From NCBI GenBank assembly GCA_963755815.1, contig CAVWLF010000010.1, positions 186,001-250,000 of the forward strand: a stretch of DNA of 64,000 nucleotides, in the 5' to 3' direction. Within the stretch, counting starts at the first letter, position 1. Each line of letters opens with the position of its first letter. The notes below the pieces were generated by a model that worked only from the letters and a program-made list of their open reading frames with translations, did not search any database and was not told the DNA's origin. This document shows, one piece after another, positions 16,037 through 25,309 of this stretch. This DNA is from Palsa-506 sp963755815. GTDB lineage: Bacteria; Actinomycetota; Actinomycetes; Streptosporangiales; Streptosporangiaceae. Both the position numbers and the translations under genes were made by a program.

Positions 16037-17117
16037 TGAGATCAGGCTGCAGGGCATGAGGCTGGGTCTTGTCGTGGGCGTCGATGCGGTGCAGTAGGTC
16101 GTTTAGATCGGTGCGGGTGAATTTCCAGCTGAACGGCCTGGCGATGGCGTTGTAGCGGATCTCGAACGCGGCGAGGCGGTCGCGGATCTGGTCCAGCCAG
16201 GAGGCGTGCACGGGCAGGTGGATCAGGTGCGCGTTCGGCGAGGCCGGGTCATCCGCCTGACCGAGGCGGCCGCGGTGGGATGACCCGTTATCGGTGATCC
16301 AGAACACACGCTCCGCGCTGGCCTACGGTTCGGTGGTCATCACCTGTTCCACAGCCGGGAGAACGGCGTGATCCCGGTCGTGTGCTCGCCCGGCCGGTCA
16401 CCTGTCGGCGGTGAACATCCCAGGCGGCCAGGTAGGCCAGCGCGCCGCGGCGCTTGCAGTCGTGCTGGACTCGCATCGCGCGGGCCTTGCCCGGGGGCAG
16501 GGTGGGGCGGCAGCGGCAGCGGGCCTGGATCGAGGGTTTCTCATCTGCGCAGATCACGTAGTCGTTGCTGCCCAGCGGCCCGCCGTCCCAGGTCCCGGCA
16601 TACAGATCGAGCACGCGGGCGGCCTTCACCGCGAATCCGGGGTCACGAACGGAAATCCAGGACCGGTGCTGCCAGGGCTTGAGAGCGTCATCGGCCAGCC
16701 ACCGGCGGATCGTGGACGCCGAGGCCGCGACCTGGCGGCGGGTGGCTAGCTCGCGGGCTAGCTCCGGGCAGCTCCACTTCGACAGCGGCACGCCGGACTC
16801 GGCAGGCAACGCGCACGCCAGCGCCACCGCCTCGGCCCGGTCCGCGCGGTAAACACCGGCGGGCGCCCGCTGCGCGGGGCATCCCTCAGCCCGGGCAGCC
16901 CGTCCGCGGCGAACCGGCGGCGCCATTTGCGGACCGTATCGGTGCACACTCCCGCCTGCACGGCGATCGCGGCGTTGCTCCGGCCGGCGGCCGCAGCGAG
17001 CACGATCTGCGCCCGCAGCCGGTCACGGTACTCGCTGCGCGCCGACCGGGCACGGGCCGCCAGCACGGCCTCTTCCCCGGCGGACAGGACAATCACGTAC
17101 GGGCCCGGCACCGGCAT
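16026..17117 (-). pseudogene. IS630-family transposase, broken by two frameshifts and an in-frame deletion
   Basis: The N-terminal frame (from the ATG at 17117) has a helix-turn-helix (NAAIAVQAGVCTDTVRKWRRRF, then GLPGLRDAPRSGRPP) and passes to a second frame carrying CPELARELATRRQ and the first catalytic Asp in VICADEKPSIQAR. A third frame resumes with VFWITDNGSSHRG (second Asp). The final part reads HASWLDQIRDRLAAFEIRYN: in intact relatives the third acidic residue lies in a stretch of roughly 20 residues between ASWL and the DQIRDRLAAF block, and that stretch is missing here. Loss of the third catalytic acid means it cannot be restored by frame repair alone. The element is therefore immobile unless acted on in trans. 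Confidence 0.8.
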
Positions 17118-17191
17118 CTGATCTTTGTGCCGCACCCGCCCACCAGGTCCACGGCACGACACGCCGGCGACCGCCAAAACCGTCGGGCAAG

Positions 17192-17533
17192 ATGACTGTC
17201 GTGGCCAGGTACCCGGACTCGACGAAAACGTCCCTGGAACAGCGCCTGCGCGCCCGGGCACGCGAACGCTGGCCCCAGATCACCAGCCTGCAGGTACGCC
17301 ACCGCGGGACCTTTAGCTACGTCGAGGCAACCCTCACGGATGCCACCACGCTCAAACTGTGCCGGCTGCGCTACGTCGGCTCCGCCCACCACTGGCAGTT
17401 CGCGATCTACCGCGCCAGCCACGACGACTACGACGAATCGGTCTTCCCCGCCGGCCTGCCCATCGGCACCTGCCAGGACGCCCTCGACACCGCCTGCGGC
17501 CTCTACCTCAACGACCCCACCGCCTGGACCTGA
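17192..17533 (+). CDS. Passenger hypothetical protein of the IS element
   Basis: A 113-residue protein within the terminal repeats and opposite to the transposase; its TGA sits at the inner edge of the right repeat. Sequence features: an N-terminal basic helix (EQRLRARARERWPQ), beta-rich middle (GTFSYVEATLTDATTLKLCRLRYVGSAHHWQFAIYRA), and an acidic tail ending NDPTAWT. It begins ATG ACT GTC with no strong ribosome site. No function known; similar small proteins may accompany related elements, which I cannot check. Confidence 0.6.
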   Translation: MTVVARYPDSTKTSLEQRLRARARERWPQITSLQVRHRGTFSYVEATLTDATTLKLCRLRYVGSAHHWQFAIYRASHDDYDESVFPAGLPIGTCQDALDTACGLYLNDPTAWT

Positions 17534-17558
17534 CACCCGACGAACTTACGGGCGAGAC
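17533..17558. repeat. Right terminal inverted repeat of the IS element
   Basis: ACACCCGACGAACTTACGGG continuing CGAGAC; inverse of 16012-16036. Confidence 0.82.
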
Positions 17559-17593
17559 ACTAAGGGTCCCGGTCAGCCGGGCGGGGACCGCGA

Positions 17594-19010
17594 CTAGTGC
17601 GCATCTTCTTGTCGCGGCTGCCTGGGCAGCCGGAACACGAAGGCGAACGCGGCGGCCAGCGGCGCGAGACACACCCAGGCGGTGACTCCTAGCGCGTCGG
17701 TCGGCAAATGGTGGTCAAAGGTATAAAAGAAGATGGTGCCGAGGACAGCGACGCCGAGCGCCGTCGAGAGTTGCTGTGAGGCTTCCATGACGCCCGAGGC
17801 CGATCCGACTTCGCGCATGCTGACGCTGTTGAGGATGAACTGGAACAGCTGCCCAAGGGTGGCACCGACCCCGGTGCCGACCAGAAGCAGGCCGGGAACG
17901 AGATCCCAGGTCGAGGCGCTGTGCGCGCCGGTGAGCCTGAGGCCGAGCGCTGCCGCGCCAGCGGCGACGAGCAGAATTCCGATGTGCAGCAGGTGCCGTC
18001 CGAGTCGTTTGACCAGCGCAGATGAGCCGGCCGTGCCGAGGATCAGCCCGACGAGCATCGGCGTCAAGGTCAGGCCGGCGTGGATTGGCGACCAGCCTTC
18101 GCCGAGCTGGCCGAAGAGCGAAACGCAGAGCAGCAGTCCGCCGAAAGCGCCAAAGAAGGCCAGGACGACCGCGATGCCGCTCAGGTAGGTGCGATTGGTG
18201 AGCAGTGAGGGCTCGACCAACGCGTCCTGGCCGCGGCGTCGTTCGTAGCGCAGGAAGGCGAAGAGCAGGATCGCGCCGCCAGCCAGGAGCACGAATGTCC
18301 ATGCTGGCCAGCCGTCGGCTTGACCCTGGATGAGCGGATAGATGATCGCGACGAGCGCGAGCCCGACCAGCCAGACGCCGCCGATATCGAGCTTGAGGCC
18401 GGGGTGGCTGGCACCGGTGGGCAGCGACCGGATGGCGAGCGGCAGCGCAATCGCGCCGATCGGAACGTTGATCAGGAACACCAGGCGCCAGCCGATGCCC
18501 CAGAGATTGGCATCAATAAGGGCACCGGCGAGGATGGGCGCGGCCAGCATCGCCAGACCCGTTGACGGGCCGAACAGGCGGGTTGCCTTTCCGAGTTCCT
18601 CGTCGTCGAAGACTTCCTTCATGAGGCCGAACCCCTGGGGGATCATGAGAGCGCCGAAGCCGCCCTGGAGCGCTCGGAAGGCGATGAGCCAGCCGATGCC
18701 CGGCGACACGGCGCAGGCGGCGGAGAAAAGGGTGAATCCCGCTGAACCGAGGAGAAACAGGCGCCGGCGTCCGTAGATGTCGCCGAGCCGTGGCCCCGGC
18801 GATCAGCAATACGGCAAAGGCCAGGGTGTAAGCAGCGCTTAGCCACTGAATAGTGCTAGCCCCTCCGCCGAGGGCGTGATGAATCGAGGGACCGGCGACG
18901 TTGACGATCGTCGCGTCGAGCAGGTCCATGGTGTTGACGGCCAGTACCACCGCCGCCACGAGCCAGCGCAGGCGGTACGGCCGCTGTACGGTGCTGGAGG
19001 TGGTGCTCAT
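17594..19010 (-). pseudogene. MFS drug/proton antiporter (DHA2, 14-helix type), frameshifted
   Basis: Starts MSTTSSTVQRPYRLRW at 19010 and has the first helix pattern AVNTMDLLDATIVNVAGPSI, a family signature of DHA2 exporters. After LLIAGA the frame is lost; removing one base at about 18791 gives RLGDIYGRRRLFLLG, the conserved loop 2-3 motif, and joins the long downstream frame (SPGIGWLIAFRALQGGFGAL, GWRLVFLINVPIGAIAL and ten further helices). Repaired length is 471 residues, normal for the family. It is divergent from a TetR regulator across three palindromes, the classic arrangement of a self-regulated efflux pump for a toxic small molecule. Whether the frameshift is real or an artefact is open. 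Confidence 0.85.
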
Positions 19011-19052
19011 GGGGTCCTTGACATGTTGACGAAAGCGCTGTCGTGATACGCT

Positions 19053-19106
19053 GTTCGTAACGAACACTGTTTGTAACAAACACCGTATGCCACGAACAGT
19101 CGTTCG
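19053..19106. promoter_or_regulatory. Three palindromic operators between the MFS and TetR genes
   Basis: GTTCGTAACGAAC (19053-19065) and GTTTGTAACAAAC (19069-19081) are perfect 5-3-5 palindromes whose centres are 16 bases apart; CGAACAGTCGTTCG (19093-19106) is a 5-4-5 palindrome with the same half-site. They lie 40-95 bases upstream of the MFS start and 50-105 upstream of the TetR start, the expected place for TetR autoregulation. Confidence 0.8.
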
Positions 19107-19158
19107 GGTCAAGCCGGCTGCCGTCCCGCTCTGCCCATCAACTGGAGGTCCACCACCG

Positions 19159-19830
19159 ATGAACCCTTCGAGGCGGCCTCGCTCGACTCGCGATCGCCCG
19201 GCCAAGGCACCGCTGAGTGAGGAGGCGATCGTCGGCGCAGCCCTCGCGATCCTCGAGTCAGAGGGCCTGGAAGCGGTATCGATGCGCCGGGTTGCGGCTG
19301 CCCTGGACACGGGGGCCGGCTCGCTCTATGTCTACGTGGCCGGCCGCGAGGGCCTGCTCGAGGCGATGTTCGATCGCATTATCGCTACGGTCGAGCTGGA
19401 AGGCCCGGATCCGTCCCGGTGGCGCGCCCAGCTGCACTCCCTCCTGGAGCGACTGCGCGACGCGCTGGTCGCTCATCCGGGAATCGCCGCGGCGACCATG
19501 ATCGACCCGCCCAGGACCGAAGTGGTTCTGGGGCTACTTGAGAACATGCTGGGGCTGCTGCTGGCCGGCGGCATCGGTGCCCAGGACGCCGCCTGGGCAG
19601 CCGACATCCTGGCCGCCCAGGTGACTTACGCCGCTATCGAAGCGCAGGTCCGCGGCGCCGACGCCGGCGCGCTGGCCGACGAGGTCACCGCGGCCTTCGC
19701 TCGCCTGCCAGCCGACCGGTTTCCGCTGATCACTGCCCACGTCGCCCAGCTCGTGGCCGGAGATGTAGACGAAAGATTCCGCTTTGCTATCGACGTATTG
19801 ATCGACGGCGTGCTGGCCAGATCGGCGTGA
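19159..19830 (+). CDS. TetR-family transcriptional regulator
   Basis: A 223-residue TetR-type repressor. The DNA-binding helices are SEEAIVGAALAILESEGLEA and SMRRVAAALDTGAGSLYVYVAGREGLL with the typical LYVYV core, followed by an all-helical ligand domain similar to TetR_C (LERLRDALVAHPGIAAATM). The ATG at 19159 is chosen over the upstream in-frame ATG at 19087 because GGAGG is 12 bases before it and the earlier one would lie inside the operators. It faces away from the MFS exporter gene and probably represses both through the palindromes at 19053-19106, releasing on ligand binding. Confidence 0.9.
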   Translation: MNPSRRPRSTRDRPAKAPLSEEAIVGAALAILESEGLEAVSMRRVAAALDTGAGSLYVYVAGREGLLEAMFDRIIATVELEGPDPSRWRAQLHSLLERLRDALVAHPGIAAATMIDPPRTEVVLGLLENMLGLLLAGGIGAQDAAWAADILAAQVTYAAIEAQVRGADAGALADEVTAAFARLPADRFPLITAHVAQLVAGDVDERFRFAIDVLIDGVLARSA

Positions 19831-19838
19831 CGATTCCC

Positions 19839-21033
19839 TCATAGCTCGCCGGCCCGCGCGCGGGCGGCCTGGCGGACCAGGTGGTCGCGCTCGGCGACGT
19901 CCGTGGCCCGGCGGGCGGCTTCCGCGTACGCCGCCCCGGCGGCCGGCCGGTCGCCGGCCAGCTCGTGCAGGTGGCCGCGGACCGCATGCCACCGGTGCCG
20001 GTCGCCGAGCACCTCGCGCAGCCGGTCGGTCTCGCGCAGCCCCGCGGCGGCACCGAGCACGTGGCCGACCGCGACCGCGCGGCCCAGCACGGCGGCCGGG
20101 TCCTGGTGCACCGGGTCGTCGGTGAGGGCGACCAGGTCGTCGTACCAGGCGAGGATCTGCGGCCAGTCCGTCTCCCCGGCGCTCGCCGCGTCGTCGTGCA
20201 GGGCGGCGATGGCGGCCTCGACCTGGTAGCGGCCGGGGCGCGCGGCGGCGGCCAGCGCCGACTGCAGGACGCGCACGCCCTCGGCGATCTCGCGGGTGTC
20301 CCACCGGCCGCGGTCCTGCTGGTCGAGCGTGATGATCCGGCCCTGTGAGTCGAGTCGCGCCGGGAGGCGGGCGTGGCTGAGGAGCATCAGCGCGAGCAGC
20401 CCGCGCGCCTCCGGCTCCCCGGTGGCGAGGGTGAGCTGGCGGGCGAGCCGGATCGCCTCGCTGGCCAGGTCCACCCGGCCCGCGTGGCCGGCCGTGTAGA
20501 CGAGGTAGAGCACGCGCAGCACGACGGCGAGGTCGCCGGGCTGGTCCAGGCGGCGACCCCGCAGGGCGCGCTTGGCCCGGCTGATCCGCTGCGCCATCGT
20601 CGCCTCCGGCACGTAGAAGGCGTCGGCGATCTCCCGGGTGGTGAGGCCGCCGACGGCGCGCAGGGTGAGCGCCACCTGGGAGGCGGGTGCGAGGTCGGGG
20701 TGGCAGCAGCAGAAGAGCAGGAAGAGGGTGTCGTCGCCCTGCTCGGTAGCGGCGGGCCGCGGCTCGGCGTACGTCGCCTCCTCGCGGCGGTGGCGGGCGG
20801 CCTCGCTGCGGCGGGCATCGACGAGCCGCCGGGTCGCGACCGTCACCAGCCACGCGCGCGGGTCGCGCGGCGGGTGCTCCGGGCCACACCCGCAGCGCCT
20901 CGTGCAGCGCCTCCTGCAGCGCGTCCTCGGCGGCATCGAAGTCCTCGCCCCGCCGGACCAGGCCCGCGAGCACCCGCGGGACGAGGGCGCGCAGCGCGCC
21001 CTCGTCCAGCCGTCGCGTCGGTTCGCCGATCAC
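19839..21033 (-). pseudogene. ECF sigma factor with C-terminal DUF6596/TPR-like domain, frameshifted
   Basis: The N-terminus (from GTG 21033) has LVRRGEDFDAAEDALQEALHEAL, the sigma region 2 pattern of this group. One extra base in the G-run at 20881-20883 breaks the frame; the continuation reads EHPPRDPRAWLVTVATRRLVDARR, then region 4 (ASQVALTLRAVGGLTTREIADAFYVPEATMAQRISRAKRAL), then the long helical C-terminal domain (LYLVYTAGHAGRVDLASEAIRLAR, and so on to RAGEL). Repaired length is 397 residues, normal for these sigma-like proteins. It follows the YCII gene by 23 bases, a frequent pairing in which the two are co-transcribed; the biological role of the pair is poorly known. Confidence 0.83.
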
Positions 21034-21056
21034 GTCAGGTCAGCGTCCGAGGGCAC

Positions 21057-21449
21057 CTAGGACATGACCTCCCGGATGTCGATCCACTCGTACAGCGGCT
21101 CCCCGCCCGGGCCGGGCTCGGAGGAGACGTAGGCCGCGAGCTCGACCGCGCGCTCGTGCGACTCGACATCGATCATGTACCAGCCCGCCACGAGATCGCT
21201 GGTCTCGGGCAGCGGGCCGTCGGTGGTGACTGGCGCGGCGTCCGGGCCGCCGTAGCGCACCCAGGTGCGGGCCGGCGTGAGCGCCTGCGCGTCGACGTAC
21301 TCGCCGTTCTCCTCGAGCAGCTCGCCGACGTGCTTGAGGAAGGCCATGTGCGCCTCCACGTCCTCGGGCGCCCACTGGTCCATCGGAGGAAAGGGATGGT
21401 GCGGCTCCGGGCCGCCACGGTAGTGCTTGAGGAGCAGGTACTTCGGCAT
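21057..21449 (-). CDS. YCII-related protein (DGPF-type)
   Basis: A 130-residue YCII-related protein: MPKYLLLKHYRGG at the start, VTTDGPLPETSDLVAGWYMID in the middle (relative of the DGPFaEtKE signature, with the conserved Asp-Gly-Pro) and a dimeric alpha/beta fold. The ATG at 21449 follows GGAGA-like sequence; the frame upstream is not conserved. Such genes are regularly next to the ECF sigma factor that follows here, and they probably form one transcript. No reaction can be assigned. Confidence 0.88.
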   Translation of the reverse strand: MPKYLLLKHYRGGPEPHHPFPPMDQWAPEDVEAHMAFLKHVGELLEENGEYVDAQALTPARTWVRYGGPDAAPVTTDGPLPETSDLVAGWYMIDVESHERAVELAAYVSSEPGPGGEPLYEWIDIREVMS

Positions 21450-21804
21450 GGTGGTCTCCTGGTGTCGCGGGCCGCGCCTGTCGTGGCCCTCACCTGGTGA
21501 GCGGAGCCGGTCAGAGCTTCTCGACATGGAATCACTCAGCAGCGACCCGTTGTCGTTCCGGGGTAGACGGTTGAGCCGAGTTTCTCAGGCCGCCCGGCCG
21601 CGTGCCGCGGCCGCAGCGGGAGGAGCCGCCGGCCTCGGTACGCTCTGTCCACGACTACCTCGTCCGCTCACCAAGCGGATTTCATCCACGCCGACCGGGG
21701 CGAGGAGCCCCGGTCAGAGATCAGGAGGTCCCGGTCTTGCGATGGCGTAACCCAGTAGCCCGGCCCGGCGCATTCCGGGGCCGCCTGCCCGCATCGGTAT
21801 CCGC
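21450..21804. other. Intergenic region with a terminator-like hairpin
   Basis: About 355 bases. GACCGGGGC (21693-21701) and GCCCCGGTC (21707-21715) form a perfect 9-bp stem with a 5-base loop; no T-run follows, so it may terminate weakly or be structural. I see no supported gene. The promoter of the YCII/sigma unit should be near 21500-21560. Confidence 0.5.
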
Positions 21805-22233
21805 GTGAGCACGCCCCGGCACGACGATCCGGCCGCCGCCATCAACCAGGTGCTCAGCGAGGTCATCGACGCGATCCTGGACGTCAGGCAGGCTCACCGG
21901 AGGGTCCCCGAGACGCAAGCTCTGCATGCGGTACTCGACCAGCTCTTCGCCGACCTGAGAACCTGGGCCCGGCTGCTCGCCGACCAGGACGAGGCAATGG
22001 GCGTGTCGCCGCTGGCGAGCATGCCGAGCGGGGCCAGCCGGACGCCACTGAACCCCTGGCACGGCGCCGTGAGCAATGCGGAGGTCCGCCGGATCGTCGG
22101 CGAGCATCTCGATCGGCTCGCGCACTACCTTTCCGCAGCGCTCGCTGACCAGCAGGATGACAACATACGAGCGGCGCTGACCGAGGTGGAGCGAGGAGTC
22201 CTGGCCCACGCGCGCGCGCTCAGCGACCTATAA
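21805..22233 (+). CDS. Hypothetical helical protein, 142 residues
   Basis: GTG start; the product is almost wholly helical (AAINQVLSEVIDAILDVRQAH, ALHAVLDQLFADLRTWARLLAD, VRRIVGEHLDRLAHYLSAAL). It has no cysteines, no signal peptide and no recognised motif. A four-helix bundle is likely. Standing alone on the plus strand. Confidence 0.6.
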   Translation: MSTPRHDDPAAAINQVLSEVIDAILDVRQAHRRVPETQALHAVLDQLFADLRTWARLLADQDEAMGVSPLASMPSGASRTPLNPWHGAVSNAEVRRIVGEHLDRLAHYLSAALADQQDDNIRAALTEVERGVLAHARALSDL

Positions 22234-22275
22234 GCGCTCCGCGCAGACCGGCGGATCCCCAGGGTGCGCGCAGCC

Positions 22276-22461
22276 TCATACGTCAGGTTCGGGATCTTCG
22301 TCCGGGGCGGCCAGCCCGGGCTCAACCCCGCCTTCCCGGTGCACCTCCTGCACCCGAAGCACCTCTCGCATCAGGGCGGCTTCGCGGGCGTCCTCCAGTT
22401 CGCCGGACTCCCCGCTCAGCTCATCATCGGAACTGCCTGGCGTCGATGCCTGGTCGCTCAT
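22276..22461 (-). CDS. Small acidic hypothetical protein, 61 residues
   Basis: Starts ATG after AAGGAG about seven bases before it. The product is very acidic (SDDELSGESGELEDAREAA, ending DEDPEPDV) with a short central helix (LMREVLRVQEVHREGG). Good ribosome site and codon pattern support it; no family recognised. Convergent with the 142-residue gene. Confidence 0.5.
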   Translation of the reverse strand: MSDQASTPGSSDDELSGESGELEDAREAALMREVLRVQEVHREGGVEPGLAAPDEDPEPDV

Positions 22462-22605
22462 AGCGGATTCTCCTTACGGCCGGGAGCCCGGTCCGGCACC
22501 CGGCCAGAACCATTGTCCAGCCCCTGATCGCCGGGCGCACGTCCCGGGACAACTTTGCGGCCCGGCTCAGCGGCCGGTTCCCTTACGCGGCCGGGGGGCA
22601 GGACG

Positions 22606-25155
22606 TCACTCGGTGCGCAGCACAAGCGCCGCCGGCGTGCGTGAGGCGAGCCTCCCGGGGATGGCGGCGGCCGCGTTCGCGAACAAGATCGCTCCCACGG
22701 CCACCAGGGCCAGCGGGAGTATGGGGACGGTGGGTTCTGGTACCGCGTTGATGTTGTGCGCGAACAGGGTCCACAGGTAGCGCCCGGCGGCGATGCCGAG
22801 CGGGACACCCGCTACGACCGCGATCACGGCGACGGCGGACGCCTGCCAGGAAAGTGCCGCGGCCAGCCCGCGCTGGGTGAAGCCGAGTGTTTTCAGCAGC
22901 GCGAGGTCGCGCCTCCGGCGGCGTACCGAGGCGGTGAGGGTCAGGCCGAGCGCGAGGATCGCCGCTGCGGCGAGCCCCGATGCGAAGAGGACCGGCGTGG
23001 AGCCCATGGACCGGTAGTTGACGATCTGTGCCGGGCGCTGGACGCCGATCACCGTGACGGTGTTACCCGCGCCGTTCCGGTCGGCGGCAAAGGCCGCGTC
23101 AGCGGCCTTCGCGACTTGCTGCAGGTTGGCCAGGCCGGCGGCGGCGCTCACGCTCTTGCGTAGCTGGACGTAGACGACGCTCGGCCCGTTGAGGATCGGG
23201 TCCGGGTAGTGCGTGGCCCGCAGGAACGCGGCGGGTGCGTTGTTCCTGGACAGCATGGCCCCGGTACCCATCGACGTGTGGTCCTGGATGGCACTGGGGT
23301 ATCCGATCGCGGGCATCGTGGCCACCCCGACGATGACCAGGCGCGTCGGCGGGATATAGATCGGGTAGTCCTTGGGGCTGCCGTAGCTCACCTGGACGCT
23401 CTGGCCGAGGTGCTTGTGCAGCTCGGCCAGGGTGGCTGCGCCCAGCACGATCTGGCCCCGGCCGTCGATCGGATGCCCGGAAAGGATCGGAGGGCTTAGC
23501 TCGGGGCGGGAGTCAGCCGTCACGGCGGGGACGTTCTTCCCGTCGATCTCCAGCTCGGCGAAAGAGACTCCGCTCGATGCGGCCACGTCGCGGTCGTGCG
23601 CCAGGAAGGCGAGGGTCTGCGGCGGGACGTCGTTACTGGAGGTAAGGGCATAGCTCCAGTTCCACCCGTAGAGCCGGGGATGGGACACGAGTGTCTGCAG
23701 CCCGCTTCCGAACGTCAGTGTCGCGACCACCATGGTGACCGCCAGCACGGCTCCCAGGAGCACCGAGCGAACCGGCACGGCGGTGCGGCCGCGGCCGGGC
23801 TCGAGGGCGAAGCGGACTCCCACGAATCCGGCCGTGGAAAGGCCGGACCAGGCTACGGCGGCCAGCCGCGAGCGGCGCGGCCGGGACGTTGCCGCTCTCA
23901 TGCTCGCGCGGTGGGGTGCCCCGCGGTAGGCGATGGCCACGGCGATGGCGCCGAGCCCGCCGACCAGGACCAGCAGTCCCAGACCCAGCGTGGTCCAGTC
24001 GGCGGCTATGCCCCGGCCGGGATAGACCTGCCGTACCGGGCCGAGTGGCGCAAGAGGTGAGAGCCCGACGGCTACCGCCATCGCCAGCAGCGAGCCGGCC
24101 ACGATCGCGCCGAGGACGCCGATCAGGCCGTCCAGCACGACCGAGACCGGGCCGGCGCCAAGGGCGCGCAGTACCTGGAGATCCTCGCCGGTCGAGCCGA
24201 GCTGGCGGGAGATGAGCTGCAGGCCTATGAGCAACGCGGCCAGAGTGGCGATCACCCCGAAGATACCGACGGCGATGGCCTCCGGCCGCACGGCGCTCTG
24301 GACTTTTGCCGTGACGTTCGAAGTCACGTGAAACTGGTAAAAGGAATGCGGGGGGAGCGTCTGGGCGAACTCCCGCTCGAAAGCGCCGGCATCCTGGCTG
24401 CCGTGCTCGAGCTGCACGCCATAGACGTCCGTGTTCACGTCACCGAGCAGACGGCGGGCCAGCGCGGGAGTGAAGATCACGAAATCGGGATATCTGTCGA
24501 CGGTGTCCTGCACGACCTGATTGCTGAGCACGATGATCCCGACCAGCCGGGCGTCGATGCGCAGCGCCGGGCGCACCTTCGGCGTGCCGAAGCCGGGCAG
24601 TGCGGTCTGAGCGCCCGAGTAGGCACCCATCGCGATGGTCTGGCCGACGTGCACCCCCAGGATGCGGGCGGCATCAGCGTTCATCATGATCTCGTCGGCG
24701 CGCCCCGGGTCGGCCATCCGTCCGTCCACGACGGCGGCGCGGTCCTGGTTGAACAGCAGCCCGTCGACGCTGGCCACCGTGGCCAGGTTGGCCACCTGGC
24801 TGATGCGAGGGGCGCCATCCGGCGCGAGCGGAGCGATGTTGAGATAGACGGCGCTCTCGACGTGCTTAACGCCCGGCAGCCGCGCGATCTTGTTCGCGAG
24901 GGCACCGGAGTAGGCGCCGGTGGCATTGTTGGACTGACCGGAGCTGCTCGTGCTGATGGTGAGATCGGAAGGGTTGGTGCTGGCCAGGAACCGGGGGTAC
25001 GACGACTGCGTGCGGCGAGCGGCCGCGACCGAGCCCATGGCGATGCCGCCGGCCAGCCCGACGAGCAGGACGATCGAGAGGTAGCCGGCCCGCCGGGCCC
25101 GAAAGGTCGCCCGCAAGCGATACGACGCGAGCCGCAAGACCTGCCGGTTCACCAT
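22606..25155 (-). CDS. ABC transporter permease, FtsX/MacB type
   Basis: An 849-residue protein with the FtsX-like permease layout in duplicate: one N-terminal helix (YLSIVLLVGLAGGIAMGSVAAARRTQSS), a large extracellular domain, a block of three to four helices around residues 300-430 (VGIFGVIATLAALLIGLQLIS, GALGAIVAGSLLAMAVAVGL), a second extracellular domain, and a final helix block (LFASGLAAAAILALGLTLTAS, LALLKTLGFTQRGLAAALSWQASAV, LALVAVGAILFANAAAAIPGR). The LKTLGFTQRGL motif links it to such permeases. No ATPase gene is adjacent, so its partner is elsewhere. Exported substrate unknown. Confidence 0.87.
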   Translation of the reverse strand: MVNRQVLRLASYRLRATFRARRAGYLSIVLLVGLAGGIAMGSVAAARRTQSSYPRFLASTNPSDLTISTSSSGQSNNATGAYSGALANKIARLPGVKHVESAVYLNIAPLAPDGAPRISQVANLATVASVDGLLFNQDRAAVVDGRMADPGRADEIMMNADAARILGVHVGQTIAMGAYSGAQTALPGFGTPKVRPALRIDARLVGIIVLSNQVVQDTVDRYPDFVIFTPALARRLLGDVNTDVYGVQLEHGSQDAGAFEREFAQTLPPHSFYQFHVTSNVTAKVQSAVRPEAIAVGIFGVIATLAALLIGLQLISRQLGSTGEDLQVLRALGAGPVSVVLDGLIGVLGAIVAGSLLAMAVAVGLSPLAPLGPVRQVYPGRGIAADWTTLGLGLLVLVGGLGAIAVAIAYRGAPHRASMRAATSRPRRSRLAAVAWSGLSTAGFVGVRFALEPGRGRTAVPVRSVLLGAVLAVTMVVATLTFGSGLQTLVSHPRLYGWNWSYALTSSNDVPPQTLAFLAHDRDVAASSGVSFAELEIDGKNVPAVTADSRPELSPPILSGHPIDGRGQIVLGAATLAELHKHLGQSVQVSYGSPKDYPIYIPPTRLVIVGVATMPAIGYPSAIQDHTSMGTGAMLSRNNAPAAFLRATHYPDPILNGPSVVYVQLRKSVSAAAGLANLQQVAKAADAAFAADRNGAGNTVTVIGVQRPAQIVNYRSMGSTPVLFASGLAAAAILALGLTLTASVRRRRRDLALLKTLGFTQRGLAAALSWQASAVAVIAVVAGVPLGIAAGRYLWTLFAHNINAVPEPTVPILPLALVAVGAILFANAAAAIPGRLASRTPAALVLRTE

Positions 25156-25309
25156 GAAGTACGCCCGTCTGCTGTTGCCTCACGGCAGTTCCTGGCCCCT
25201 GGAAGGGGCTGCTTGCGCTCCTCCCTGATGACAGTCTGGCCTGCCGGCCCCCCCGTGACCAAGGTGGCCAGCCTGACCGTCGGACTGCGTGCTGCCACCA
25301 CCCCGTACG

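Larger units (their letters stand above)
16009..17560. mobile_element. IS630-like element, decayed, with passenger gene
   Basis: The element is bounded by imperfect inverted repeats (left 16012-16036, right 17533-17558) sharing the core GTCTCGCC(C)GTAAGTTCRTCGGG. TA dinucleotides abut the ends (16007-16008 and 17561-17562), as expected for IS630-type insertion, and the longer string CTAAGGGTC is found on both outer sides. Inside are a leftward, broken DDE transposase and a rightward 113-residue gene. It separates the APH-like gene from whatever lay upstream of it. Confidence 0.82.

Noticed and set aside
19534..21033. 500-residue minus-strand frame overlapping the sigma factor
   Set aside because: After about residue 50 it reads an Arg/Pro/Ala-rich shadow; the conserved protein continues in another frame ending at 19839.
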